Assembly (NCBI GenBank): GCA_934718065.1
Contig: CAKUZR010000010.1
Coordinates: forward strand, 1-64,000
Reading direction: 5' to 3'
DNA: 64,000 nt
Source of the DNA: an uncultured Treponema sp.
GTDB taxonomy: Bacteria > Spirochaetota > Spirochaetia > Treponematales > Treponemataceae
Each line of letters begins with the position of its first letter. The first letter of the stretch is position 1. Under the pieces are notes generated by a model. That model did not search any database, had not been told where the DNA came from, and was given only the letters and a program-made list of their open reading frames with translations. Positions 1 through 6,539 of this stretch are shown piece by piece. Both the position numbers and the translations under genes were made by a program.

Positions 1-56
1 TTTTGTATGTTGCAATTTCATTATAACAGATGGTTGGAAACCTTTTTTATGGGGAA

Positions 57-908
57 TTATATTTTACTGCTTACCATGAATTCTTGACTGAAGTAATTAT
101 CTTGACACGCACGATGCATTTTGTGCATGGTTGCACATAATGGACGAGCTGTAAGAAGATTTATTTTTGAATTTGATTTAAAACCTGCTGTTCCATTTGA
201 AAGAATTGTAGGTTTTATCTTCTCACTTAAAAAATATTTCTTAGGAACTTTTTTCTCCAAAACATCAAGAGTTGTTTTTTGTTTATAAATAGAATTCATA
301 TCTGGAATATGTTTATCAAAAACTCTTTTTATATTTTCAGCAGAAAAATCAAATCCAGTCGGAATTTTTTTTGTTGTTGCAAACATGATTATTCGATTTC
401 GTTTTTGAGCTAAGGCAAAATCTTCAGTGTTAAAAATGCTTGAAAAAAATTTATAACCAAGATTTTCCAAATGTTCTTTTATTGTTTTGAAAGTTTTTCC
501 TTTATCGTGTGTATAAAGATTCTTGACATTTTCCAAAAGCACAAATGGTATTTGTTCGCCTTGCTCCTTTTTTACACGTAAGATTTTTTCAATTTCAAAA
601 AACATAGTGCCACGTGTATCAGAAAAGCCTAATTGTTCCCCCATCATACTGAATGGTTGACAAGGGAATCCTCCTGTGAGCAAGTCAAAATGCAAATTGT
701 GTATGTTGTTTTCATCCGAGTTGAAAGTAACAATATCGCCAATTTCAATTTCACCTGTTGTATCATAGTTGGCTTTGTAAGTTTTGATTGCATTTTTTTC
801 AATTTCAGAAAAAGCAATACAATTAAAGGGAATATTAAAATCTTTCTGTATTAGATTAAATGCCTGTCTGAATCCGCCAATTCCGGAAAAAAGTTCTACG
901 TGCTTCAT
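57..908 (-). CDS. DNA (cytosine-5)-methyltransferase, C-terminally truncated
   Basis: An m5C DNA methyltransferase of the HhaI type. The SAM-binding motif ELFSGIGGF is at residues 5-13, the catalytic PCQ is at 82-84 (Cys83), an ENV motif lies near 125 and a QKRNRI motif near 168. The reading frame reaches the motif IX region (ARPLCATMHKMHRACQDNYF) and then stops. The final region with the TPxE and GNAV motifs, about 50-60 residues in relatives, is missing. The ATG overlaps the stop of the upstream methyltransferase by 4 nt (ATGA), so the two are translationally coupled. Loss of motif X probably weakens or abolishes activity. A naturally short subunit or an assembly error at the window edge are alternatives. 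No restriction endonuclease is visible in the window. Confidence 0.85.
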   Translation of the reverse strand: MKHVELFSGIGGFRQAFNLIQKDFNIPFNCIAFSEIEKNAIKTYKANYDTTGEIEIGDIVTFNSDENNIHNLHFDLLTGGFPCQPFSMMGEQLGFSDTRGTMFFEIEKILRVKKEQGEQIPFVLLENVKNLYTHDKGKTFKTIKEHLENLGYKFFSSIFNTEDFALAQKRNRIIMFATTKKIPTGFDFSAENIKRVFDKHIPDMNSIYKQKTTLDVLEKKVPKKYFLSEKIKPTILSNGTAGFKSNSKINLLTARPLCATMHKMHRACQDNYFSQEFMVSSKI

Positions 909-2092
909 AGGAATTTGGCAATTCCTTTGCCAATTGCGTAGGCAAGCTTTACAGGAACAGCATTTCCTATCTGTGCATACCAGCTGTTTTGAGAACCGTA
1001 GAAAATGTAATCGTCTGGAAAAGTTTGAATTCTGGCAGCTTCTCTTGGAGTCAGGCCTCTGCTAAACCATGGATGAATATACATGTTGCAGTCGAACTTC
1101 ATGTGAGAAGTTATTGTTTTGCAGATTTTGTTTTCTTCGAGTTTGAAATATTTATCTTTGAAAATATCATTGCGACTTTTGTAAGGCATAATGTCTGCAA
1201 TGGATTCGTGCAGAGAATTAGCTCCTTGCGGAAGACGCGTGTATATTTCAATATCTCGTGGATTGTTGTATCGATTTTTATGGTTATAAAGTTTGTATAG
1301 TTTTCGATTTCCATTTATGAAACGAAAGAAATCATTTTCTTTATATTCAAAAGAACATTCTGTATAGCCACTATTGGCATCTTCAATTATATTGTTGCCT
1401 TTAACTTTCTTTATGCCTAATTTTGGAAGACCTTCAAGAGCATCTTTTAAAACAAAAGATCTTTTCTTGTTTTTAAAAATTTCATCAAAAACTTTTTCTG
1501 GAGATATGTTTAAACGATTTCCAATTACTATGAATCTTTCTCGATGTTGCGGTACACCGAAATCTTCTGCATATAAAAGGTGAGATGCAAATTGATATTT
1601 TTCATTTTTATCTTTGTTTAGATATGTTTCAAAATTTTCTTTTATTTCGTCCCATTTGTTGGACATTCCTCTGACGTTTTCCATAATGAAAAACTTGGGA
1701 CGAACAACTGAAAGAAGTTGTAGGTATTCTTTGTAAAGTTGATTTCTAGGGTCATCTATGATTCGCTGGCGATTTGCCATAGAAAACCCTTGACAAGGCG
1801 GTCCTCCACAAAGCAAATCCGCATTCTTAAATTTTGGAAGATACTCATCAATTTTTTTATTAAGATCTTTTATGTCACCAACAAAATATTGGTCATCAGA
1901 AAGATTCCTGTTTTTTCTGTAAGTTTCATTGAATTGAGGAACAATCTCATTTACAAAAACCGGAGTAAAACCAGCTTGTTCTAAACCGAGTGAAAGACCT
2001 CCTGCACCTGCGAATAAATCAATAAATGTAAATTTCTTTTGTGAATTACTAACATCATTAATAAGTGAAGTAGCGGAGGATACTTTGTTCAC
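905..2092 (-). CDS. DNA (cytosine-5)-methyltransferase, complete catalytic core, no ATG or promoter in this orientation
   Basis: Transfers a methyl group from SAM to carbon 5 of cytosine in DNA. The motifs are complete and in order: FIDLFAGAGG (residues 23-32), GGPPCQGFS with catalytic Cys100, ENV near 139, QHRERF near 183, TPREAARIQTFP near 350 and QIGNAVP near 376. The only start in the window is GTG at 2092, with no Shine-Dalgarno sequence at a usable distance. The frame stays open for a further 90 nt or so upstream, without an ATG, through the left inverted repeat at 2137-2156. The real N-terminus is probably supplied by inversion of the neighbouring segment, giving 431 residues. It forms an operon with the truncated methyltransferase at 57-908. 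Confidence 0.92.
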   Translation of the reverse strand: MNKVSSATSLINDVSNSQKKFTFIDLFAGAGGLSLGLEQAGFTPVFVNEIVPQFNETYRKNRNLSDDQYFVGDIKDLNKKIDEYLPKFKNADLLCGGPPCQGFSMANRQRIIDDPRNQLYKEYLQLLSVVRPKFFIMENVRGMSNKWDEIKENFETYLNKDKNEKYQFASHLLYAEDFGVPQHRERFIVIGNRLNISPEKVFDEIFKNKKRSFVLKDALEGLPKLGIKKVKGNNIIEDANSGYTECSFEYKENDFFRFINGNRKLYKLYNHKNRYNNPRDIEIYTRLPQGANSLHESIADIMPYKSRNDIFKDKYFKLEENKICKTITSHMKFDCNMYIHPWFSRGLTPREAARIQTFPDDYIFYGSQNSWYAQIGNAVPVKLAYAIGKGIAKFL

Positions 2093-2136
2093 ATCTGAAA
2101 CAACAGAACTTTTTCCCTCATCTTTTGTATCTAAAA

Positions 2137-2156
2137 AACGAGCGTTTTTTGGGACA
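2137..2156 (+). repeat. left arm of a perfect 20-bp inverted repeat
   Basis: The 20 bases here (AACGAGCGTTTTTTGGGACA) are the exact reverse complement of 2614-2633. On the minus strand they read in the methyltransferase frame as V-P-K-N-A-R, continuing into FLDTKDEGKSSVVSD and then the GTG of the annotated gene. This is the probable recombination site of an invertible segment. Confidence 0.9.
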
Positions 2157-2172
2157 GAAATTATTCCCTTTT

Positions 2173-2201
2173 TTGACGGAAGATAAAATTTATGCTATAC
2201 T
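2173..2201 (+). promoter_or_regulatory. sigma-70 promoter TTGACG-17-TATACT
   Basis: The -35 box TTGACG (2173-2178) and -10 box TATACT (2196-2201) are 17 nt apart. A GGAGGT ribosome-binding site (2215-2220) precedes ATG 2227. This is the strongest promoter near the methyltransferases, and it currently fires away from them. Confidence 0.8.
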
Positions 2202-2226
2202 AGAAAAAATTAGTGGAGGTGATAAA

Positions 2227-2403
2227 ATGACATATGGCAAACCTGTTTCCTGGCGTGATTTTCCAAATACTCCTGGAAAGCGTGTTCTTGAAGAAATTTT
2301 ATTAACACCTCGTCCTGACTTTACTCAACTAGATAAAGACGTGATAGCCTACGAAAAAAAACGCTTGGATGAACGTAAGATAAAGGCAGCAAAGAATAAA
2401 TGA
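2227..2403 (+). CDS. small hypothetical protein (58 aa), possibly antitoxin-like
   Basis: Starts at ATG 2227 behind a strong GGAGGT site, 7 nt after it, and is charged (N-terminal PVSWRDFPNTPGKR, then a Lys/Arg/Glu-rich helix). I do not recognise the family. Its stop overlaps the start of the next ORF by 4 nt (ATGA), which is the layout of many toxin-antitoxin pairs and indicates coupled translation. It lies wholly inside the candidate invertible segment, so its position relative to the methyltransferases would change with inversion. A function as antitoxin is only a guess from size and coupling. Confidence 0.6.
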   Translation: MTYGKPVSWRDFPNTPGKRVLEEILLTPRPDFTQLDKDVIAYEKKRLDERKIKAAKNK

Positions 2404-2561
2404 ACTATTTGCATATCTTTGCGCTGCCTGAAGATAAACTGCTAGAATATTATGAGGAAATGGGATTTTCCAGACTTTCTGCAGAAAAAGAGAAATATGT
2501 TCATTCTCATATAAAACCAAAATATGACACTGACTGCATTTTTATGTATCAGATTTTATAG
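2400..2561 (+). CDS. 53-aa protein resembling the C-terminal part of a GNAT acetyltransferase
   Basis: Starts at ATG 2400, overlapping the previous stop. The stretch YYEEMGFSRLS followed by YVHSHIKPKYD and CIFMYQIL resembles the last strands of GNAT acetyltransferases, where a Y-x-x-x-GF motif precedes the C-terminal beta strands. The acetyl-CoA P-loop (Q/RxxGxG/A) that should come before it is absent, so the protein cannot be a complete enzyme. It may be a remnant left when the invertible cassette formed, or a small regulatory leftover. The family assignment is from pattern memory only. Confidence 0.5.
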   Translation: MNYLHIFALPEDKLLEYYEEMGFSRLSAEKEKYVHSHIKPKYDTDCIFMYQIL

Positions 2562-2569
2562 GAATAAAA

Positions 2570-2635
2570 ATGTCCGTTGAAAAAAATATAACACAGAAAA
2601 ATAGTTTAAAAGTTGTCCCAAAAAACGCTCGTTAA
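2570..2635 (+). CDS. 21-codon ORF; proposed alternative start of the methyltransferase
   Basis: ATG 2570 opens an ORF beginning MSVEKNITQKNSLK and ending V-V-P-K-N-A-R-stop, where the last codons lie inside the right inverted repeat. A weak AGGA site sits 5-6 nt upstream. The repeat is read in exactly the frame used by the methyltransferase on the other side. Inversion would therefore replace the stop with FLDTKDEGKSSVVSD and the rest of the enzyme. As written it would yield only a short hydrophilic peptide. Confidence 0.6.
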   Translation: MSVEKNITQKNSLKVVPKNAR

Positions 2636-2649
2636 AAAAGACAACTTTT
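2608..2649 (+). terminator. hairpin spanning the right repeat; orientation-dependent terminator candidate
   Basis: AAAAGTTGTC (2608-2617) pairs perfectly with GACAACTTTT (2640-2649) across a 22-nt loop, and a short T run follows. One arm lies mostly inside the invertible segment and the other outside it, so the hairpin exists only in the present orientation. The weak T run makes terminator strength uncertain. Confidence 0.45.
2614..2633 (+). repeat. right arm of a perfect 20-bp inverted repeat
   Basis: TGTCCCAAAAAACGCTCGTT is the exact reverse complement of 2137-2156. It lies at the 3' end of the 21-codon ORF, whose stop codon begins at 2633. Confidence 0.9.
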
Positions 2650-2719
2650 CATTCCTTCACATACAAAAAAACTCCACCACAAGTCAGTTCTCTGCTTGCG
2701 GCGGCGGACTGCGGCAAGT

Positions 2720-3496
2720 TTATGCCACTGTCACAACTTTTTCAAAGATTCCTTCGCGGACTGTCTTGTTTGTTCGGCCGGTCGAAGCGTATGAAGTGCG
2801 CACTGCAAGCCTGTAAGTTCCAGCGGAGACAGATTCCGGCACGTTGAACAGAAGGCTTCCCGATGTGCTGCCCATTGAAAGCTCCTCGGCGGGAACGCAA
2901 ATCCAGTCTGCCATGTCGGTTTTGTAAAAGCCGTCCGCATCCCATGGCACAAAGAACACACCAACTTTATGCTCGGCGCTTCCTGCCACTTTGAGCCTTT
3001 TTCCTGCAATCTTCACAGTTCCGCCGGCAGAAATTTTTGCGCCGGAAGATTTTGTCTTCATGTCAAGAAGCGAGACTATCTTTGGCTCCGTGGACTTTGT
3101 AACGTCAACGCCGACAACAACGCCCTTTACAGAAGAAAGCGCAAGCTCTGACGGCGAAAACGACACGGACATTTCAGGAACATCGCTCACGTCCGGTGTA
3201 AGCGTTTCCATGCTGGAAGCCGGCTTTATGTACAACGTTCCAAGCTCCAGAAGGTCAACGGACTTGCCTTCTTTCAAAAGCTCCACAATTCTGTCTCGCA
3301 GCACCTCCGAGGCATACAGCAGAGTTGCCCGCGTCAGGTTCTTTTCTGTCTTCAGCACCTTGTCCAGAATGTTTCCAATGTACGCAGTGTTGCGCTGGAC
3401 TTTCGCATAGGAATAATCCTTGCCTGTTTTTGTCTTTGGAACGCTGTGCATTGTAACGTTCACCTTGTCTGTCAAAGAATTTCTTTTGTCATTCAT
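2720..3496 (-). CDS. HU-like DNA-binding protein with a C-terminal DUF4469-type domain
   Basis: The first ~125 residues resemble the HU/IHF-like fold: RNTAYIGNILDKVL, a helix with RDRIVELLKEGKSVDLLELGTLYI, then an extended strand region. Residues ~135-258 form a beta-rich domain like DUF4469 (strands such as GTVKIAGKRLKVAG and a SAGTYRLAVRTSY end). Proteins with this two-domain layout are known from Bacteroidota and treponemes; the likely role is binding or bending DNA, but no specific function is established. AAAGGTG lies upstream of ATG 3496. The start overlaps the stop of the small gene upstream by 4 nt. It may be the last gene of a leftward operon that begins at 5258. Confidence 0.8.
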   Translation of the reverse strand: MNDKRNSLTDKVNVTMHSVPKTKTGKDYSYAKVQRNTAYIGNILDKVLKTEKNLTRATLLYASEVLRDRIVELLKEGKSVDLLELGTLYIKPASSMETLTPDVSDVPEMSVSFSPSELALSSVKGVVVGVDVTKSTEPKIVSLLDMKTKSSGAKISAGGTVKIAGKRLKVAGSAEHKVGVFFVPWDADGFYKTDMADWICVPAEELSMGSTSGSLLFNVPESVSAGTYRLAVRTSYASTGRTNKTVREGIFEKVVTVA

Positions 3497-3750
3497 ATTT
3501 GTATCACCTTTTTCCGCGCCTGGCGGAAATTCTGTTTTTTGCGGATTTTGCCCGCTCCTGTATTGACCCCGGCGGCCTGTGCGTGATACTTTTTATTCAA
3601 CGAATTTATTAAGTGCCTGAGCACATGGCGGCTTGCCGCCTGTTCACGCGCTTTTAAAGCCGGTGTTTTATTGCCGTAAAACACCGGCTTTTTTGTTATC
3701 GCCCTTGCCGCGCCGGATAAAGCGGAAGGACGGCCTGCAATTGTTTTCAT
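3493..3750 (-). CDS. small basic hypothetical protein (85 aa)
   Basis: An AGGAGG site precedes ATG 3750, and the stop overlaps the next start as ATGA, so translation is credible. The product is very basic (many Lys, Arg, Gln) and has no motif I recognise. Unusually, codons for residues ~20-32 lie on a perfect GC-rich hairpin (3657-3694). Either the hairpin is a structured part of this mRNA, or the ORF is spurious and the hairpin is an intergenic terminator. The strong ribosome-binding site tips the balance slightly toward a real gene. Confidence 0.45.
   Translation of the reverse strand: MKTIAGRPSALSGAARAITKKPVFYGNKTPALKAREQAASRHVLRHLINSLNKKYHAQAAGVNTGAGKIRKKQNFRQARKKVIQI
3657..3694. terminator. 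perfect 14-bp hairpin with T run
   Basis: AAGCCGGTGTTTTA and its exact complement flank a 6-nt loop (TTGCCG), followed by TTTT on the plus strand and a poorer T run on the minus strand. It has classic intrinsic-terminator geometry but lies within the 85-aa ORF on the minus strand. Confidence 0.6.
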
Positions 3751-3794
3751 TCTGTGTATGCCTCCTGGCTTTTCAATTTTTTGCTATGCCATTT

Positions 3795-4451
3795 TTAAAA
3801 CAGCAGATGCTGATACAAGTCTTTGCTCTGAAGCCGCTTAAATCGTTTCGGAATCAAGACAATGTCATTCAGGCTGTAAAATTTGTGAACCCACTCTGGA
3901 ACTGTACCGTACCAGCATATCTCTGCAGGCTCAATTTCTTTTAACATTTCAAGAAATCCTTTTTTAAAGCAGTTCCAGTCATTCACACCTTCCGTTGAAA
4001 CGCTGACTGCAGAGCCTTTCTCAATATTAGAAAATGCGGCTTCATACGTTTCCTCATTTCCCCAGGTCAGTGTCAATATCACAAAACGCCCTTTCTGCTG
4101 CCAGTAAGATGCAACCAAACGGTTCAAAAGTATTATTGCATTGTTAAACTGGCTGTAAGTGTTTGAAAAAACGCTAAAATCAGTGCTGCACAATGCAAAA
4201 ACCTTGTCAAGAATCTCTGAATGTTTTTCTGGATTCCCGGCAAAACATACCTGCTTTTTATCATCAATAAAGAAATGAGGTATCAGATTCTTTGAGTGTT
4301 CAGTCTTTACTGCGGCTGAAAGTTCATCGTAAGGAACGAATTTCTTGTCTTTTACATTAAAACTCTGACGGAAAAATCTAGGAATATTTTTTGAATCTGA
4401 AAATCCGCTCCATTTTTGACAGAGCGTGAAAAAATTATTTTCGGTCATCAT
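3795..4451 (-). CDS. DUF4417 domain protein (phage/plasmid-associated)
   Basis: 218 residues from ATG 4451, chosen because AAAGGAGGA lies 8 nt upstream; the frame is open further back, but inside the preceding gene. The middle and end match the DUF4417 pattern: HFFIDD, a CSTDFSVFSNTYSQFNNAI block, a Q-rich helix, LTLTWGNEETYEAAF, GSAVSVSTEGV, a GFLEMLKEIEPAEICWYG strand-helix and a final VLIPKRF. Such proteins are frequent in phages and integrative elements; their biochemical role is unknown. The start overlaps the upstream gene by 17 nt, suggesting coupled translation with the two genes before it. Confidence 0.75.
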   Translation of the reverse strand: MMTENNFFTLCQKWSGFSDSKNIPRFFRQSFNVKDKKFVPYDELSAAVKTEHSKNLIPHFFIDDKKQVCFAGNPEKHSEILDKVFALCSTDFSVFSNTYSQFNNAIILLNRLVASYWQQKGRFVILTLTWGNEETYEAAFSNIEKGSAVSVSTEGVNDWNCFKKGFLEMLKEIEPAEICWYGTVPEWVHKFYSLNDIVLIPKRFKRLQSKDLYQHLLF

Positions 4452-4842
4452 TCTGTTTGTCCTCCTTTTTTTCATGAGCAGGCTTGTCAATAAGTTCTCC
4501 AAGCGGTGAAAGCCATTTTGGATAAACTGGAAGAATTGAATAGTTCCAGCCGTTGGCGTCGCACATCATCTGTGCCAAAGTTTTTCCGTTCGCAAGTTTA
4601 AAATTATTGATAAATTCAAACGAATTTTTTACATCATAAGCGCCGGTTTCATATTTTTCATCATGGCAGTTTTTTCCTTCAGGAACTTTTGACAAATCCG
4701 TAGCCGTTATATGCAGCAAGCGAGGCTCTTCATCTGTGCCGTACTGCTGAATCGTGTACATATAATTGCCAACATACAAGGTCGGTTCGTCATTATCATA
4801 AAGGTCATAAAGATCGTCAAAATTGTCATACCATCCGTTCAT
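4435..4842 (-). CDS. hypothetical protein of a phage-type cassette (135 aa)
   Basis: The start is placed at ATG 4842, which overlaps the upstream stop as TAATG. The product is acidic and aromatic-rich at the N-terminus (WYDNFDDLYDLYDNDE) and ends in a Lys/Asp/Glu-rich tail (EKKEDKQNDDRK). A central NGKTLAQMMCDANGWNY segment looks like a small folded domain. I do not recognise the family. Its tight coupling on both sides suggests it works with its neighbours, perhaps as a partner or immunity-type protein, but this is only context. Confidence 0.65.
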   Translation of the reverse strand: MNGWYDNFDDLYDLYDNDEPTLYVGNYMYTIQQYGTDEEPRLLHITATDLSKVPEGKNCHDEKYETGAYDVKNSFEFINNFKLANGKTLAQMMCDANGWNYSILPVYPKWLSPLGELIDKPAHEKKEDKQNDDRK

Positions 4843-5258
4843 TATTCTACTCCTGAAATTTCTTTTTTGTGATTGTAATAAGTTTGCCACACAACCCGGA
4901 CTTTTTCCTGCATCTTTTTTGTCAGAAGCATATCCGAATCTTTTTCACCGCTTTTACGGTAGCCTTTTTCATTGCAATGATGCACATGCGGCTGCATTCC
5001 ATGGTGGCGATGATCTAAATCAATTTCAAACTGCTTAATCCTGTTTTTGTAGAATGAAATAGTCTTTGGCTCACCAAATTTATCCAAGGTTACATACGTA
5101 ACATCCGGTGTTTTTGACATCACTGGAGCTGAAACTCCGCCTTCATTATGACTGTGCTGCATTAAGTAATGTGTATTACGAAACTGATACACCTTGTGGT
5201 AATCGTACCCAGTAAAACCATTTTCGGTCGGCACAGACCATTTTCCTCGTCCGCCCAT
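4842..5258 (-). CDS. MGGRG-type phage-associated protein with IDLDH..H..HH motif
   Basis: 138 residues behind a GGAGGA site 8 nt from ATG 5258. It opens with MGGRG and carries KQFEIDLDHRHHG followed by QPHVHHCNEKGY. This is the pattern I recall from small proteins near phage minor head genes in Firmicutes prophages, where an I-D-L-D-H strand is followed by a P-H-x-H-H cluster. The histidine/aspartate cluster could bind metal. The function is unknown. It is the first gene of the three-gene coupled cassette running to 3795. Confidence 0.65.
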   Translation of the reverse strand: MGGRGKWSVPTENGFTGYDYHKVYQFRNTHYLMQHSHNEGGVSAPVMSKTPDVTYVTLDKFGEPKTISFYKNRIKQFEIDLDHRHHGMQPHVHHCNEKGYRKSGEKDSDMLLTKKMQEKVRVVWQTYYNHKKEISGVE

Positions 5259-5368
5259 ATTCCGAGTCCTCCATTAAAAAAAATTCTATGTATAGTGGAT
5301 TTTAAAAGGAGCTTCGGATATTCTTTAACTTGTTCAGGGTTGTGGAATATCTTCCGCATCTTTTAAAA

Positions 5369-5402
5369 GTCCGCTTGTGTTTCCGCATAGGCGGATTTTT
5401 TT
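5369..5402 (-). terminator. terminator-type hairpin after the HigB/HigA-like operon
   Basis: TCCGC and GGCGGA pair across an A/T-rich loop with a long T run on the plus strand, and GCGGACTTTT on the minus strand just after the stop at 5412. It probably ends the leftward toxin-antitoxin transcript. Confidence 0.55.
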
Positions 5403-5411
5403 ATATTTTTT

Positions 5412-6539
5412 CTATCCTTTTATGTACTCGCCGGGGATTTTATCCAGAATCTTCGGCTTGTATTTGCTGAAATTTTTCCATGAGACAATTCCCGCGTGCT
5501 GCATGACTCCCAGTGCGACAGGAACTGAAACCTCGGAAGCCCGGCTTATCCGCACGAGCCGTTCCTCTGTAACATACCTGTTTATCTGGCCCGCAAACCT
5601 TAAGATTTTATCATTGTTCAGATAAAAGCCCGCCATTTCATCCGCCTCTTTTTCTCGCTCGTTCAGGCTGTCTTTGTTGGAATCCTCCAGAGTGTCAAGA
5701 AACGGAGTCTGAAGATAATCGTAATGAAGAAGCACGTGTGAAATTTCATGCGCAAGGACAAACCAGAAATTATCCTCCCGGTTGTAGCGTCCTGTGTAGA
5801 CTACAAAAGGCGTTCCGCTTTCAAGAAACGCGGCTCCGTCAAGATATGTCTTGCTCAAATGCGAAAGAACAAAAAAACTGACGCCGGCTTTCTTCAAATC
5901 CGAAATAACTTTTTCCGCTCCGTCCGGCATGAGTGTATATCCGTGCAGATTCCCGGCTATTTTTTCAAGCGCGGCTCTGTCATAAGGCGCATTGACTTTC
6001 ATATTTTTCGCATGGAGCTTTGCAAAGCAGAACCATGTGTTCTTGTAGTATTTTGTAAAATCCGTGTCCTCACTTGTCTGCCTGGCAGCCATTCCCAAAG
6101 GCTCTGTCTCGTAAAGCTCTTTAGGAATGTTCTCCTGGCCGTAAAGACGCATACATTCGCGGCGGATTTCGTCCAGTGTTTTCACATTGCCCAGGAACCA
6201 GCCTTTTTTCTTGATTTCAGCCACAGGCATGAACTTATGCAGCTTTGCTTTTGCCGCAGTAAGAACTTCGACAGGCACATTTTCCTTTTCATCCTTAGCG
6301 AGCTGCCACTTTGCAAAAAGGTTTATCCAGAATTCAGGAGTTTTTCCAAACGCCGAGCCCAGCCGGACAGCCGTGTCCATGGAAATATTCTGCTTGTCCG
6401 CGGCAAGAAGGCTTATTGTCTTTGGCGTAAGGCCTGTTATTTCCGACAAGTCGCTCTGCGACCAGCCCATATAATCCAGCATAGAAGTGATAATTTCTCC
6501 AGGACTTACAATCTTGAAAGGTTTTATTTTTTCACTCAT
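5412..6539 (-). CDS. HigA-like antitoxin: XRE helix-turn-helix plus ImmA/IrrE metallopeptidase
   Basis: 375 residues from ATG 6539 (RBS GAGGTGG). Residues ~10-75 are a HigA-type HTH (SQSDLSEITGLTPKTISLLAADKQNISMDTAVRLG split over helices, then TPEFWINLFAKWQ). The C-terminal half is an ImmA/IrrE-type zinc peptidase with FVLAHEISHVLLH (HExxH-like HEISH) and a downstream EREKEADEMAGFYL where the third zinc ligand is expected. The start overlaps the stop of the toxin gene by 8 nt. Family knowledge: the HTH represses the operon and neutralises the HigB-type toxin; the peptidase domain may cleave a regulator or act on itself. Toxin-before-antitoxin order fits the HigBA type. Confidence 0.88.
   Translation of the reverse strand: MSEKIKPFKIVSPGEIITSMLDYMGWSQSDLSEITGLTPKTISLLAADKQNISMDTAVRLGSAFGKTPEFWINLFAKWQLAKDEKENVPVEVLTAAKAKLHKFMPVAEIKKKGWFLGNVKTLDEIRRECMRLYGQENIPKELYETEPLGMAARQTSEDTDFTKYYKNTWFCFAKLHAKNMKVNAPYDRAALEKIAGNLHGYTLMPDGAEKVISDLKKAGVSFFVLSHLSKTYLDGAAFLESGTPFVVYTGRYNREDNFWFVLAHEISHVLLHYDYLQTPFLDTLEDSNKDSLNEREKEADEMAGFYLNNDKILRFAGQINRYVTEERLVRISRASEVSVPVALGVMQHAGIVSWKNFSKYKPKILDKIPGEYIKG

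Larger units (their letters stand above)
2157..2613. other. candidate invertible segment carrying a promoter, two small genes and a methyltransferase start codon
   Basis: A 457-bp segment between the inverted repeats. It holds a near-consensus sigma-70 promoter, a 58-aa ORF, a 53-aa ORF and, at its right edge, ATG 2570 with the first codons of a 21-aa ORF. All of these point away from the methyltransferases as written. After inversion the promoter, both small genes and the ATG would read into the methyltransferase operon in frame. No recombinase gene is visible nearby, so the enzyme would have to act in trans. That inversion occurs is an inference from frame continuity and repeat geometry. 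Confidence 0.7.

Noticed and set aside
2137..2633. Inverted repeats as a pair of simple terminators or an insertion sequence
   Set aside because: The two arms are 457 bp apart with no transposase between them, neither arm is self-complementary, and the shared reading frame on both sides is better explained by inversion.
5276..5359. Minus-strand ORF start reading MRKIFHNPEQVKEYPKLLLKS, upstream of the phage-type cassette
   Set aside because: The wording looks protein-like, but the frame runs on into the next gene in the wrong phase and no good ribosome-binding site or domain supports it.
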